A stretch of 64,000 bases of DNA from Nemopilema nomurai (lineage: Eukaryota > Cnidaria > Scyphozoa > Rhizostomeae > Rhizostomatidae): contig ML133387.1 in NCBI GenBank assembly GCA_003864495.1, forward strand, positions 1,173,311 through 1,237,310, given 5' to 3'. Below the pieces are notes generated by a model that saw only the letters and a program-made list of their open reading frames with translations, did no database searches and had not been told where the DNA came from. Made by a program: the position numbers and the translations under genes. Positions within the stretch are counted from its first letter, which is position 1. Every line of letters starts with the position of its first letter. Below are positions 48,452 to 63,400 of the stretch, in pieces.

Positions 48452-51400
48452 ATGACTGTTTTGCCTCGAACTGGAGACCAACAAGGCCAGCCAGACCAGA
48501 AAGAAACCTCGCCTTCTGAAGGGCAAGGTACCTCCAAGCCAGCCACCGAGAACGAGAACGGCGAATCACCTCGGCGCAAGACAAGTGAAGTATGTGACGA
48601 TTACCGTTTTCTTTGAAGGTAGTCTGTTACTCGCTGCTTGCCATTCGCCTGAACTGGTTTTTTCAATTTAGTCAGCTTGTTTGATTCTTTTACTTCGTAT
48701 CAGTCTCTTTTAGTAAATTTATATTGAGCAACTTATCGTATTAGACAATGAAGGATTTTTTGAAAAGTTGAAGGAAATAGCAGCTTAGTTTGAGTTTTAT
48801 ACGAGCTAAGTGCACTTCTACCTTCCAACAGGTCATAGATGAGGTTCAACAGAAACTCGAGGTGATTGACATTGATCGGGAATCACAGATTCTTGACTGC
48901 GATTTCGATGAAAACGAAGAGCCTGTGTTTCCTAACAATGAGCTGGCCCGACTTGACGAGATGGTCAATCGACCCAAGTGGGTTATACCAGTTCTACCAA
49001 ATGGTGAGCTAGAAGTGTTGATCGATGCTGCTACCAAGCTTTCGAGAAAAGGTGAGAGCCCGCTGCCGCACGCTCAAGTCATCGGCTTTTTGCTATTCAT
49101 TGTCCTGCAGGGGTGGCCAACCTTTCAAAAACTAAGAGTCACATTCTTTCGTGTGCTTCAGCAAAGAGCCATATTAGACACACACAGCCACACCTTCCTC
49201 AAAGGAATTGAAAATGAATGTATTTTAAAATCCCATCCTTTCCTCAAGCAGGTGCACAAACCAAAATAAAGCAATTTACAATAGTGTTTTTATTTTACTT
49301 TGCATGTCCCTTAGTAGGATTTCTGGCATTTTTTGACTTGAACAATCCTTTGAAGATCTGGCTTGTAGTCAGCAGTGGTAACTCATAGCAAATTCTTTAA
49401 CGAGGGTTTCGGTTAGAACAAATCAATGCTTTGATTTCAGAAGTTTAAAAGTTTAAAACATATAGTGTCAATTGCTTCAAGTTGCCTTTAGCCAATCAAC
49501 TGCATCATCAGTGCCTATAACAAATTTTCTGCTGCAACTGAAAATTGACTGGAAATGGAATGCCTGCGCCCTTGTTTCTTTGATTTGTGTTAATGTAACC
49601 TGTTGTGTTAACCTGTATATGATTTTGCATCGCTATACAAATTGGGAACGACCTTTATGAAGTGAACTCTGACTCGTAGGACTGGATACAAAAAGTGAGA
49701 GCTGCCAAAGGTTCATTAAAGATGGGATGACGATATCGTTCAATAAAATCTTTCTTGACGATGCAGTGAGCACGTGGAAATTTGAAATTCATGTGAGTGG
49801 CATTTCATTAGCCTCTTTAATCCACTTTTTACCGTTAAACCTCGTGACATAGAAGTATGGCATCTATTTGTTCTTTTGATATTTAAAAGTTTACATTTGC
49901 TTGCAGAAATACATAATGAGAAATGCAGAGAAGTTGACTGAGCTCTGCGTTGTCAAACTCAACCAAGACTGGTTCCCCTTACTTGATCTCTTGGCAGTCA
50001 TCCTCGACCCAAAATCCAGGCAAGTGATTGCTTCTTTCATCTTTATCTCCACTGTCATGTTGTTCGAGCTCAAGAAATTCTTTCTTAGCTCTTTCGTCAA
50101 ATGCCTGAAAGTTCAAGCTCTTCATGACAGAATGTTTCAACTTCTTTGATTTTTGTCCTTGCAGTTGGTAGATTTTCATATGGTTAGCTTTTCAGTTAGT
50201 GTTTTTGTGCAGCTCAAGTTAAAACCGCGTATTTAAATACTCTTAGTCCCTATGAACGTTTATTCAATTTCCCTTCATAAAGCTTTGCGGTAACCATCAG
50301 TGATTTACATCTCTTTCACGAAGCAGCGCGCAGAATTTTACTTGATTCTTTTTCCTTTTTGATGACGGAAAAGATCCGTAGTCTACCAGCCATTCTCTCA
50401 TAGCTTTATGCCATTCTATAATGGCTTCATGCCATTCTATAGTAGCTTCATAATGCTTATATTATGAAGGCTGATCGCAAACGCTTTATGTTCTTCAGAG
50501 TGTTCGTCTGAGCGTTTTGAAAGTTTCTCAAATGAAATTGATTATCCTGAAATGAATTTTTAGATTGAATGTTGCCGCATTTGTTGCCGCAAAACTGAGA
50601 TTTGTACGGTGAAGAATAATGGATGGAAAAGAGAGCCTCTTCTTGCCATGAGCATGCATATAGACGATATTTTTAAGATGCCGGGTTTTCCCCAGAAAAA
50701 AACACGTTACAGGGAAAGAGATTTATCTGCAATTTCAAAAATCGTAGCTGGGAATTGCAGAATGACTTGTCAGATTACGAATTTATGACAGTTAACAGAC
50801 AGATTGCTTTGGCAAGTTGATCAGTATAATGTGGCGATAGCGGTTGATAGTTTCTATTTTGGTTGTCATATGAACAAATCATCAAAACTCGGGATATTTT
50901 TCAGATTCCACCAGTACAATGCATCGCGAACACCAGAGACGATTGGTAGTGCGGAAGAAGAGAAGCCCTGCTACGCCAAGCCCTCTGACCACCGTCAGCC
51001 TCGGGTAATGGAAACATTCTGCTAATACAATTCGACCTTCTTTTTCATAAAGGATGACTTTGTTTTTTCTAGACCGCTACCACTCCCGATATTTCTATAT
51101 TTCCATACATGTAGAGTTAAGATATGTTCTTCGCGTCTCAAGACTTACCAACTTTGCCGACATCTAATTTACACCTTTTTCTGCAGGGCTGGCTTGTTGA
51201 TCTTATAAACAGGTTCGGAAGCCTCGGAGGCTTTGATAAGCTGAAGAAACGACTTTGCGAAGGCGGAAACATCAACATCCCGGTGATTTGTGCTCACCTC
51301 AGGTAACTGGGTTTGTGCCTGCAGGACTGTAGGCTTGTGTTTGCCCAAAATAGGCCCCTGCTTCATGCCTTTTGGTCCTTTGCGCCGTTGTTGATTTTGG

Positions 51401-54400
51401 CAAAGGACAAGTTTCTCTCTCTGCATCATTGAGTTGAACACTTAGCATTTTCAGCCTTTTGATTTTAATTCATAATTTCATTCAATAACTTTTTCAAGAA
51501 GCTAAATATTTCCTTTAGTTTAAAGCCTTCAATAAGTAAAACGTAATGTACACATCGTGAGCATTGGATATTTCTAGACAAATTGATATTTAATTTTGCT
51601 TTTTTGTCATAGGCCATTTGGGCAGTGCGCTGACTTCCTTACCATCAAAACCATCGAAGAATCTCTCATGCCATGCGTTGTAAGCGAATATAGTTGTGTA
51701 TCAGATTGGACTAAAATAGATCTCGTAAGACATATAGTCGTGCCTGCTTGCAACCCTGTATCAGAATTCGCGGAAATTGTCATTGTTTCATGCACATTAA
51801 GATCACCTGACTTTGGATCTGATCAAAACGATTGTCTCTCCCACGTGATACCGTAGCTTCTCATTGACTTACTGTTTTCTGATGCCTATTGCCATTCTAA
51901 ACAAGTGCAAGCTTTAGCTTCTTTGTGCTGCTGTTGTTGCAGAAAGGCGTCATAACAAAGAGCCCACGTGTGGTTTTCTCTGAAAAGTTTTTTGCATCGG
52001 TTTTGATTCTATTCGCTGGTTATCGTCATCTGAATTCTATTTCTAAAGGAACTCATCAAAAAGTACATGGAGGGTCTGACAGACGAAGAGCTTAAAAAGG
52101 AATCGAAACAAGAATCTAAAAATGAAGTTATTTCAACTATTATTAGGGTGAGTTATGCACATTTCTATTTTTATTTTTGCGATTCTCAAGTCACTGAAAT
52201 ACGTAGATTTACCATAAATTTGACAATACGAAAGGTGGGGATTTGGCTTTGTAAAGAATCAACCAAAAATTACTAAATAAGGCTTGAAAAACGAAATTCT
52301 TGCTTTATTTGTTGTTGAAACTGTTTTAATTTTTTCCGTAGAGCATGAAGAATTTTGCTTCTAGATTGAGTGATCAGGAAGAATTTTGTAAGCAACTTGA
52401 AAAACTACGACTACAGATGATTCTTAGGTCAGTACTAACTGCGTTTTTTCCCGGAATAGTCTCTCAGTGTATTTAGTTTTATTTCAATGGTAGGACCCAT
52501 AGCTGTTCCGTTATTGGTTTGATCTATTAGCTTATCGTCATTGGCAGTAAACCCAAGTGTGCGACATGTCTGTTTTTATGAGCCATGCATGCTTTGTCGT
52601 GACTTGGAAACCATTAAGTGCGCAGAACTTCAGCTTGCTTATTTACTTCTCGCACGTGTACATTACAATGTAGGACTTTTTACAGGCTGCTCCAGGTATC
52701 TTCGTTCAATGGAAAGATGAATGCATTAAATGAGGTACGTGTTTAATGCTTCAGTTTCTGTTTTTTTCTAAGCGGAGGCAGGCCGGTTGAAGTACTTGAT
52801 GCTGCAATCTTGGTAGGATTCATTCTCACCCTGGTCTCACTGCTCTAGTGCGCTGAACATCTTCCTGCCTAAAATAGATACGCATAAGCTATTGTTTGTG
52901 TCCACAGATTAACCGCGTCATCAGCAATGTGTCATACTACGGCCACAGACATCATGGTTATGATGATATAGAGTATCTTACTATGGAAATGGTTGCCGTA
53001 AGTAAAGTTCCACGAATCCACGAGGCGGAATTTTTTCAATTGAAAGTTCAGATGTTTCCAAAAGTGAAAAGTAGTTACCTTGATTTCAGTCTATGTTACT
53101 ATTTGATATTAGGCTCCAAAATCTTTATTTGATTATCTTAAAGTCGCCCATACTTCATTAAACGCGCCTATCGAATTCCAGAGTTGCCATCCGGTTTGTA
53201 AAGGTTCTTTTTCACCTTTAAGGAATGGCTTCAGGAAAATAGAGTCCTCGGTGTTGTCCTTAAAGATAATCTTCATCAACCCCAGGTAACGCAACAGACT
53301 CTTTTATTGAGGTTATATTCCCGCTCCAATCATTAAACCTGCATGTTACTTCTACACGTTAGGCAAATACTTTTTCAGTCGCTGGTATTTTGAAGATATA
53401 TTAGAACGTTGGAAGAAATGCAAGAAAACTTAAAGAAGTATGAACACGCGCGAGTGATATAAGAATGGAGGCGAGTGTGAATTGGAACACGTGACAAGTA
53501 TTAGAGTGCGTCATGAAACAGACTTTTGGTTATTGACCCCCTTGCTCATTGGTTTTCCCTCACGCTATCCATTTAAACGCTGGGTTGATTGACTCTCGAG
53601 AAGTTGGTAGCTTTTACTTCTGATGTACGATTGCAGCATTGATCTCTGTTGTTTTTCTCAAGTACGTCGAAAAGTTGGACAAAATCATCCGCTTTGCAAT
53701 CAAAGTGAAGACACTAACGCTGGAAGATCTTGACACCATTTGGAATGCACAGGTACTTCTTTCTCGGTTGGCAACGTTCCTCAGCCCTGGAGGCTGGCAG
53801 GGCACCTTACGGACACCGTCATTCAAAAAGTTTCTTTTCGCCTTTTCCTGTTTGTTTGGAAAACACGCACCAGACTCCATTTATCTATAGCGCAATGCTC
53901 TTCTTTTGGAGATATTCATTGAATTTCGTTTTGTTGCTCAAGCTAATTATTTTCGATTTTTCGAGCTCGGTCTTTTCGTCAGGAAATATGTTTGGGTTGA
54001 AATTGGTTTTATTTTGATCGCCAATTTTATTTTGATTTTATTCATGATTTGCAAGATGCGGTTTACTTGATGGTGCTTTCGCTTAAAATGCTTTTCGGGT
54101 GGTGTTTCCTATTTTCTTACATTGTTTCAAGATTAGCCTACTGTGTCCTTGACTTTCCCTTGTTTTCTAATTGCTGTTTAACTATTTCAGATCGGAAAGC
54201 ATGAAGCAATTGTGAAAAACGTTCATGATCTACTCGCAAAGTTGGCTTGGGATTTTTCTGCTGAACAGCTTGACCATCTGTTCTCTCGATTTCAGGTTTC
54301 TCGGCATCTTTCATTTACTTTTAGTTGCTCTTTTTCATGTTTAATTTGTCTAGCAAATTAAACGTAGGAAGAAAAGAGGCAATGTAGGGCCATTGATATG

Positions 54401-57400
54401 CGGTAAAATTAGTTGAGTCATTGATATTCTGTAGCATGTGTGGCCCCTAGTCACTACTAAACTGTATACAAGACTGGTGACGTACAGCGGAAGCCTCTGC
54501 CTATTTATCGCCCTTTATAACCAGCGAAGCCGATCTAATGACGAAATTGTAATGAAAAGAACTCTCATTGATAGCATCAATCGCAAAACGTTTTTTTTAT
54601 CTCCAGGCCAACCTACCGTGGCTTTTTATAATGCCCATCGGTCATTCAACGTCTTCAAGATTTAATGTTGTTTTGCCCTAGTTTTAGAATAATTAAAAAA
54701 CCAATGTTTGTTCTACGTGAATCCTTTCAGGCAAGTTGGAAAGAGGCTAACAAGAAACAACAGGAGAAGCTGCTTGAGTTGATACGAAGGCTTGCGGAGG
54801 ACGACAAGGAGGGCGTGATTGCACACAAGGTAATGTTTGCCCTGCGCCCAAGCTTCTATTATGCAATGCACGAGCCTGACTTCCTTAGAAGCACGTATGA
54901 AGCAGATGGATGACTGTCCGTCCTTCCGTGCAAAGCTAACTATCAGCGTTAAGTCCTTTTGTGAGTTTTGTTGTTTTCTTGCCACCCGACCTTAACTTTT
55001 CAAGTTCGTTGTGCTCTCTTCCAAAGGTCCTCTGGCTTTTGTGGCATCTCGCCCACAGTGATGACCTGCCGACGGATATAATGGACCAAGCTTTGGTTGC
55101 TCATATTAAAATTCTTGATTTTAGCTGTTCCCAGGTAAACATTTCACATCTATCTTTTTTGTGTTGTTGTGCTCATTTGTGTTATTGCTTCTATTCATTT
55201 GTGTTGTTGTGCACACGATTCTATTCGTCTCTAACTTATTCTAGCTCTCACTCGTGCTCTAACGTGATTCTATTCGTTTCTATTCGTTATGACACGTTCT
55301 ATTCGTTTCTATTCGTTATGACACGATTCTATTCGTTTCTAACTTATTCTAGCTCTCACTCGTGCTCTAACGTGATTCTATTCGTTTCTATTCGTTATGA
55401 CACGTTCTATTCGTTTCTATTCGTTATGACACGATTCTATTCGTCTCTAACTTATTCTAGCTCTCACTCGTGCTCTAACGTGATTCTATTCGTTTCTATT
55501 CGTTATGACACGTTCTATTCGTTTCTATTCGTTATGACACGATTCTATTCGTCTCTAACTTATTCTAGCTCTCACTCGTGCTCTAACGTGATTCTATTCG
55601 TTTCTATTCGTTATGACACGTTCTATTCGTTTCTATTCGTTATGACACGATTCTATTCGTTTCTAACTTATTCTAGCTCTCACTCGTGCTCTAACGTGAT
55701 ATAACCGTTTATAAGTTATTTCGCCATAATTTCCAGCCGCATACCCTCGATGTATGGTCTGTATGATATGAAACACGCGCCATTTGCCAATTTTATTCAC
55801 GTTTATTCATCTTATCTGCCTGATCTGATCGTCAGACGCAAGACCGGGATAATTTGAAGCTGGAATGGATCAAACACAGTTTAAATGAGCTACGCAATGG
55901 ACGATGGGTTATACCAGCGTTGAAGCAGATAAAGGCAATTTGTGAACTCTTTTATGAGGTGGGTGTCCAACCAGATTGGCAAAGCTCCAATTGCTTATGT
56001 GAAGTCCTCTTTGAATCAAAGTGTTGCCATAGCTCACAAATGTTGAATGTTTTCACCATCCATCTCTACAGCTTGATGTTAATGCGTAACTAAGTTTTTA
56101 TTCAGTAAATGAAATGCAATCTCTTCAATTTATGTAGGCTATAGATACACTCGTTTTATGTGGCTATTGACTCTTTACGGAAAAAGAAAGTCGCCATTTC
56201 AGTGACACAACCGTTCATACTGCTAATGCAGTTAAATCACTGACGCGTCAGAGACATAATTTTCAATATCTCAAGTTATTTGGTCTTTCCTTTGCAGGGC
56301 TATGGCCAAATGCAGAATCCTCATGTTCAGTATCGGAATGTTGTTATTGAAAAAATACAGAGCACATACAGTGTCGTGAGTCTTGTTGCTGAGAACCTCG
56401 CTGCTTATATGAAGAACGTCAGAGAGTTGGTGAAAGGTATTCAAAAGAACTTATCCACAAAATCCATCTACAAAATCCATCTACAAAATCCATCCACAAA
56501 ATCCATCCACAAAATCCATCCACAAAATTCATCCACAAAATCCATCTACAAAATCCATCCACAAAATCCATCCACAAAATCCATCCACAAAATTCATCCA
56601 CAAAATCCATCCACAAAATCCATCCACAAAATCCATCCACAAAATCCATCTACAAAATCCATCTACAAAATCCATCTACAAAATCCATCCACAAAATCCA
56701 TCCACAAATCCATCCACAAAATCCATCTACAAAATCCATCTACAAAATCCATCCACAAAATCCATCCACAAAATCCATCCACAAAATCCATCCACAAAAT
56801 CCATCTACAAAATCCATCTACAAAATCCATCCACAAAATCCATCCACAAATCCATCCACAAAATCCATCTACAAAATACATCTACAAAATCCATCTACAA
56901 AATCCATCCACAAAATCCATCCACAAAATCCATCTACAAAATCCATCCACAAAATCTATCCACAAAATCCATCTACAAAATCCATCTACAAAATCCATCC
57001 ACAAAATCCATCCACAAAATCCATCTACAAAATCCATCCACAAAATCCATCCACAAAATCCATCCACAAAATCCATCCACAAATCCATCCACAAAATCCA
57101 TCTACAAAATCCATCCACAAAATCCATCCACAAAATCCATCTACAAAATCCATCCACAAAATCCATCCACAAAATCCATCTACAAAATCCATCTACAAAA
57201 TCCATCCACAAAATCCATCCACAAATCCATCCACAAAATCCATCCACAAAATCCATCTACAAAATCCATCTACAAAATCCATCTACAAAATCCATCCACA
57301 AAATCCATCCACAAAATCCATCCACAAATCCATCCACAAAATCCATCCACAAATCCATCCACAAAATCCATCCACAAAATCCATCCACAAATCCATCCAC

Positions 57401-60400
57401 AAAATCCATCCACAAAATCCATCTACAAAATCCATCTACAAAATCCATCTACAAAATCCATCCACAAAATCCATCCACAAAATCCATCCACAAAATCCAT
57501 CCACAAAATCCATCCACAAAATCCATCCACAAAATCCATCCACAAAATCCATCTACAAAATCCATCTACAAAATCCATCTACAAAATCCATCCACAAAAT
57601 CCATCCACAAAATCCATCCACAAAATCCATCTACAAAATCCATCTACAAAATCCATCCACAAAATCCATCCACAAAATCCATCCACAAAATCCATCCACA
57701 AAATCCATCTACAAAATCCATCTACAAAATCCATCTACAAAATCCATCCACAAAATCCATCCACAAAATCCATCCAAAATCCATCCACAAAATCCATCCA
57801 CAAATCCATCCACAAAATCCATCCACAAAATCCATCCACAAATCCATCCACAAAATCCATCCACAAAATCCATCTACAAAATCCATCTACAAAATCCATC
57901 TACAAAATCCATCCACAAAATCCATCCACAAAATCCATCCACAAAATCCATCCACAAAATCCATCCACAAAATCCATCCACAAAATCCATCCACAAAATC
58001 CATCTACAAAATCCATCTACAAAATCCATCTACAAAATCCATCCACAAAATCCATCCACAAAATCCATCCACAAAATCCATCTACAAAATCCATCTACAA
58101 AATCCATCCACAAAATCCATCCACAAAATCCATCCACAAAATCCATCTACAAAATCCATCCACAAAATCCATCCACAAAATCCATCTACAAAATCCATCC
58201 ACAAAATCCATCCACAAAATCCATCCACAAAATCCATCCACAAAATCCATCCACAAAATCCATCTACAAAATCCATCCACAAAATCCAATTCACAAGAGA
58301 ACGGCTCAGATTTTTACTCTGAGTTTCAATGTTTCTTTATAATCCCCTACGCAATGTAGACTTATGGATGCGTTACGTCGATCTGTATTTGTAAAATGGT
58401 AGCCGACTTCTGTATTGATACCGGCTTCTTTAGATATTATTTCAGGTGTCTAAGGCAGATTGATGACACACTTATTTTACTTTACAGTGCTATGTGATTC
58501 AGTTAATAAGATATAGAGTCGGACTATTAATATTGGGGCAAGTCGTATTTTCTATCATGGTGCCAAGTATTAGCTCTGACAAAATCTATTGTAGCTGATC
58601 CAAACATCGACCCGCAAACGCTTGCTATTGACGGACGATACACTCACACACAGCAGATCCAAGAAAGACTGGATTTTCTCAGGTGGCTCTCTCTGCTATC
58701 TTCGCTAGCTATGTCATGACTATTTTTACGTATTTATGCGACACCTTGATATTTGAAATAGTCAGGGTGAAGACCTTTAAGTTCCGTTTTGTACATGGCA
58801 ACGCACGTGATTCGAAGCATCCTCCTATAAGTAATGAATTGCTAGAGTAACCTTGTCATTATTTTTTTATTTTCCACTCATTTTCCCCAACGTTTTCCAT
58901 TTAAACAATATTTTCTACATCTTCTTTTACTAGATCATCAAAAAACATTTTACATTTTATACAAATTACGTTTGTTGTTCACTTTAACAATAGTATTTGG
59001 CCGTAGATTCATTTTGAATGATGGCAAAATGTGGCTTTGTGAACCTCAAGCCAAACAGGTAAGTTTTACTAAAGAACCTTAGTGATGCCAAGCAGCTAGT
59101 TTAATGCTTTCTCTCGCACACAGCTATTCATTATAGGCACTTAGTGCTGCTTTCGTCCACTTACCGAAGATTGATCAGATAGACACCCAGCTTTTTCCAG
59201 CGGCCTCTGAAATCTCCTTGCAACGCCACCTTCATTCAAAACAACTCTATGCCATAAATTGCTTGTGAGGCACCATCTAATTATTTTTCGAAAAGTTAGG
59301 TGCAAGCCTGTTTTTGAATCGCAAGTAGTTCCTTTTGCCATGCGTCCGAACTTGTATCAGCAGCGACTTTCTGGTCCTCCCCATTCAAACTTTCTGTTCG
59401 AAAACGTCTCCACAAATAAAGTTTCGAAGAGCAGCCTGGTCCACAATGTTTGCTAGCTAAATGATGTTTTCGAAATGATGTGAACTTGACGCTTGACCTT
59501 AGGTTTGAATAAAGACGTTTCGTAGTTTTAGGTAGCCTTAATTTCATATTCATGTTTGTAGCCATTTAAAGAAAGACTTTCAATTGCGGGTTGCCTTTTA
59601 AGAGGCAGGTTCATTGGAGGCTGCCTGTCACGATACAAATTTGAACTCGCTAGACAATTTTCTGCAGTTACATATTAGCATTTTTAAGTAGAATAGTGCC
59701 TTTGTCTGCTTGATAGTGATAGTCGCACACTTTTATGTTTTTTTTCATTCCGCATCTTTTATCCCGCAATTGGTATTCTAAATCGTGAAAAACGTATAAC
59801 TTGAATCCGGTGCAATTTGCTAACCCGATTTAATTTTATTCCTAATGTAGATTTGGATTTGCCTGGCTGTTAGATCTGTTTTTCCTTGTGACACCGATGT
59901 CTGTTTCATTTGGTTCTCAAAGGTAATGTATGAGACCAAGTCCCTTTATGTTGTATGTTTGATAACCGGTTGAAACAAAGTAGCCTACAGTTTAACAGCA
60001 GCAGGTTAGAGTGATGCACACAGACGAAAATATTGATTCGTTTATTGGATCACAGTTATCATTTATGACCCCGTATCATCGCACACATCAAGGAATCAAA
60101 GAAGACTATTTGATAAGTAAAATAGTTATTGAAATCTGATTCGTGATTGGTGATAATAATCGTGCTGTTCTTAGCGGATATCTGTAGCATACCTTTATTT
60201 GTTACAAAGTATACATTGTTACATTGTAGCTTATCGTTAATATTTCGAGGGACCTCCTTATGGGTTCTCCCAACCCAGAATTTTACACATGCAACCTTAT
60301 TGATCTTCAACTCAATTGACCCTGAATCGATATAGAAAGAATGGGAGACCTTGGACGGTCCTCAAAATTTGTCATCTATCATTCTAAAGCTTTGGTAGAA

Positions 60401-63400
60401 GCAAAGAAAAGGTAGCAAAATCAAAAATCTTTATTTGGTTTCTTTACAGCAAAAGGATACTCGCATAATTTTGTTGTGATTTGAAGTAAATGGCTAGCGA
60501 TAGGGAACCACGGCTGCTATAGATTTAGGCGAAAAATATTAGAGGAAGAGATACATACCAGACAAGTAAAAAACCGAATATTTCACAGTTTTGCAAATAT
60601 TCTTCTGGCAATTTAATTGCCTCCCATCTTCTCTGGATTCGGAAAGCTAGCCCTGAGAGCTTATTGTGCTTATTGTTCATCTCGATCTCTGGCTCGACAG
60701 GTGATGAGCGATGATCCTGACCTGGACCCCGAAATCTGCAAACAGTTTTTTGAAGACAATGTCTTCAAGCTGGATGCAAGCAGGCTGAATGAGCATGGTT
60801 TGAGGTTTGTGTCTGAGTTATTCATTCGGCGGATGGATAAGTACTCCGTTTTTGGCTAAAGGGGGCACATGGAAAGAAAGACTCGGTTGGAATGGTTTTC
60901 ACCTTCATCTCTGCTGCTTTTCTTCCTATCAATTTGTAATGCCGTTTTGCCATTTGTTTGACTGTTGCATATTTGCTTTGATAGGTGCTTCGAGAGGTTT
61001 TTCAAATACGTAAATACAAGGGAAGGGATTTTGTCCAAGAAGCGAAATGGAACGTATGTACTGGAAAGCACAAATCTTGTGGGATATGACTACTTGTGGA
61101 AGGTAAAGAAAGCATGGCATTATCGTTTCCAAGAATACGCTCTAGAACATGACTACATTTCAATCTTCGATTGTTATTGTATGATGCGTAGCCTGCCTTC
61201 GGTCACATATCGCTCTGAATAACAACGCAAAATTTCTTTTCCTTACTGTGTAGATCATTCTCAATGCACCCCATGAAATTGCCAACAAAGCAATTGAAAT
61301 TCTGAAGGAGATTTACACCAACCTTGGGGCAGATCTCAAGACGAAGCCAGTAAGAATTCTTTTCTAAAGTATTTCTTTTGTGTGCATATGTCATTAAGAG
61401 AGACGATTGTCCGCCCCTTTTTGAAAAGTTTCTGGTATCAATTGTTGCATTGCTCGGTTTTGATTGGCCCTCGTGCAAGTGTTTCTCTACGCAAGCTGCG
61501 AGTGTTGCATTTCTTGCACTGTGGCACTGTTATCGATTAAGCAGAAACAAACGCATCTGTCGGTAGTTCTGCTGCTGAACACTTGGACCTCCATCAATGT
61601 AGTTTCGTGAATCAAGAGTCTTCGTCTGAATGAATGCTGATTTGTGTGAATTGTCTACAATTCGTAGCTAGATATCCACAACAAGTTCATCAAGGATTGC
61701 ATGAACAGGCTAAATCCATCCTACGATGTACTGCGGAGCGAGGCTGATAAAAACTCGATATTGCAAGAGGCCGGAAAGATTGTTCTCTGCTTAAAAACGC
61801 TAAAAGAGTACGTCGCTGAGTGTGACAAGTGCTACCCAGATGAAAGGTCACTTCTTCCTCACGAAAGGTTTGTTGGAAATTCATATAACAAAAAAGTTAA
61901 TAGCTGTTATTTGGAGTCGTATGGGGGGAGGGGGGGGGGGGGGAGGGTCCACAAATCCGCTTGAAATATTTAGAAGCATGGCGTGGTTGTAATTGCATTT
62001 CAAAGGACTTATCACGGCATGGAGTTCCTACTCGTTTGTACACGCATGAAGCATTCTGAAGCATATTTCCCACTTCTTTTGACGAGCAGGGCCTGTCGCG
62101 GAAAACACATCACATTGTATATACGGTTTTCGCCACAAGCACGACAGTCAGATGATTTTGAAATATGGTCGCACACAAACGAGTCTTTGGCCTCGGTTCG
62201 GAGAAACATTTACAATCGGTATGTGGCGGGCCTTTTGAATTTTTTTTCTATAAGCTGAAAGATTTTCGTTTGTTCCAATGTTATCCGATTCCTGGTCCGC
62301 TGCATGTGGAACAAAATATGAGCGCCAAAGGTCTGCCCTTCGACAGTCTGGATAATAGCTTAGCATGTTTAGGAACCTCTGCGATTGTATCGCTTGTTAT
62401 GACTTACCTGCCACCTCCTTGAGCTTTTTCAATCCACGTTATACTGGAAACGAGATCTTAATCGATAAACTTGCATAGCGCTTTAATTGTGGAGAAAGAC
62501 GACCTCTTGTAATGAATTTCGTAGGTTAAAGATGTCTCCCATGAATGTGAAACTGGAGCTGCATTTCAATGGGGAAATTCTCTCTACTGCTGATGACCGC
62601 AAATTAGTTGGCCAAATTCCCTTCAAAGATCGGACGGTAAGATTGTCAACAATCCTGTCCTTTCTTTTCCAAGCTTTGAGGCCATGTAATGAGACCCTTT
62701 TCGTGTTATTACAAGAATCAATTTTTGTTATCATCTTTCAAATTCATTTTGCCGGAACCTTAACGACAGGTGTCAAGTGTGATGCGGCTAGCCTGTGCAA
62801 AAGGCTCTTTCTGGCTTATGGGCTCGAACCATTGCCTCCGCTGCGTCCCGCTTATAGTCGTGTTAGAGCTTTTGGCATGTTAGCGTGATCTTAGAGGAAC
62901 GTAAAAACTGCAAAGTATCAATGCTCTTACCACGTAAGTTAAGCTTATGTGAGAAGCAAGCCTGTAATTGAAAGGTTTTATTTGTTCATTCGGCTTCCAG
63001 ATCATCACAGTAAAGCTTGGGGCTGTTGGAGGCAGCTCTCCCTCTTCTCCAGACTCGTCGTCAGATTCCTCCCCACCGCCAACCCCACAGCCCGGAGAGG
63101 GGCCAAACCTCGAAGCAGAGCAATGTTTACCCGGCGTGGTAGGTGTTTCTCATATTAAGCACATTGACATGGGCTCAATTGATCCCTTCGGTTGGCGTCA
63201 TTTGCCTCTTCATTCCCGTTTCCATTCTTACTCTTCCCGGGGTTATTGAAGAAAAGCCAGGTGTACTCACCTGCTTTTTTCGCAATCAAACCTTTTTGTA
63301 TCTCTTCCCTTAATGCTATTTTCAGATCGCTCTGTTCACCTGATAAAGACACACTGTTTTATTTTAATTTAAAAATTTTTACTTCTTGAATAAATTCGTG

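Noticed and set aside
56452..58289. CRISPR-like array
   Set aside because: Units are contiguous 13-mers without unique spacers, and the window is animal DNA.
56419..58294. Minus-strand ORFs with repeated [15 protein letters not shown] peptide
   Set aside because: They are the reverse complement of the same minisatellite and have no start context or exon structure.
56280..58322. 680-codon ORF read as an independent repetitive-protein gene
   Set aside because: Its first part is USP9X exon 18 and the rest is the intronic 13-bp repeat, which is open in every plus frame by construction.
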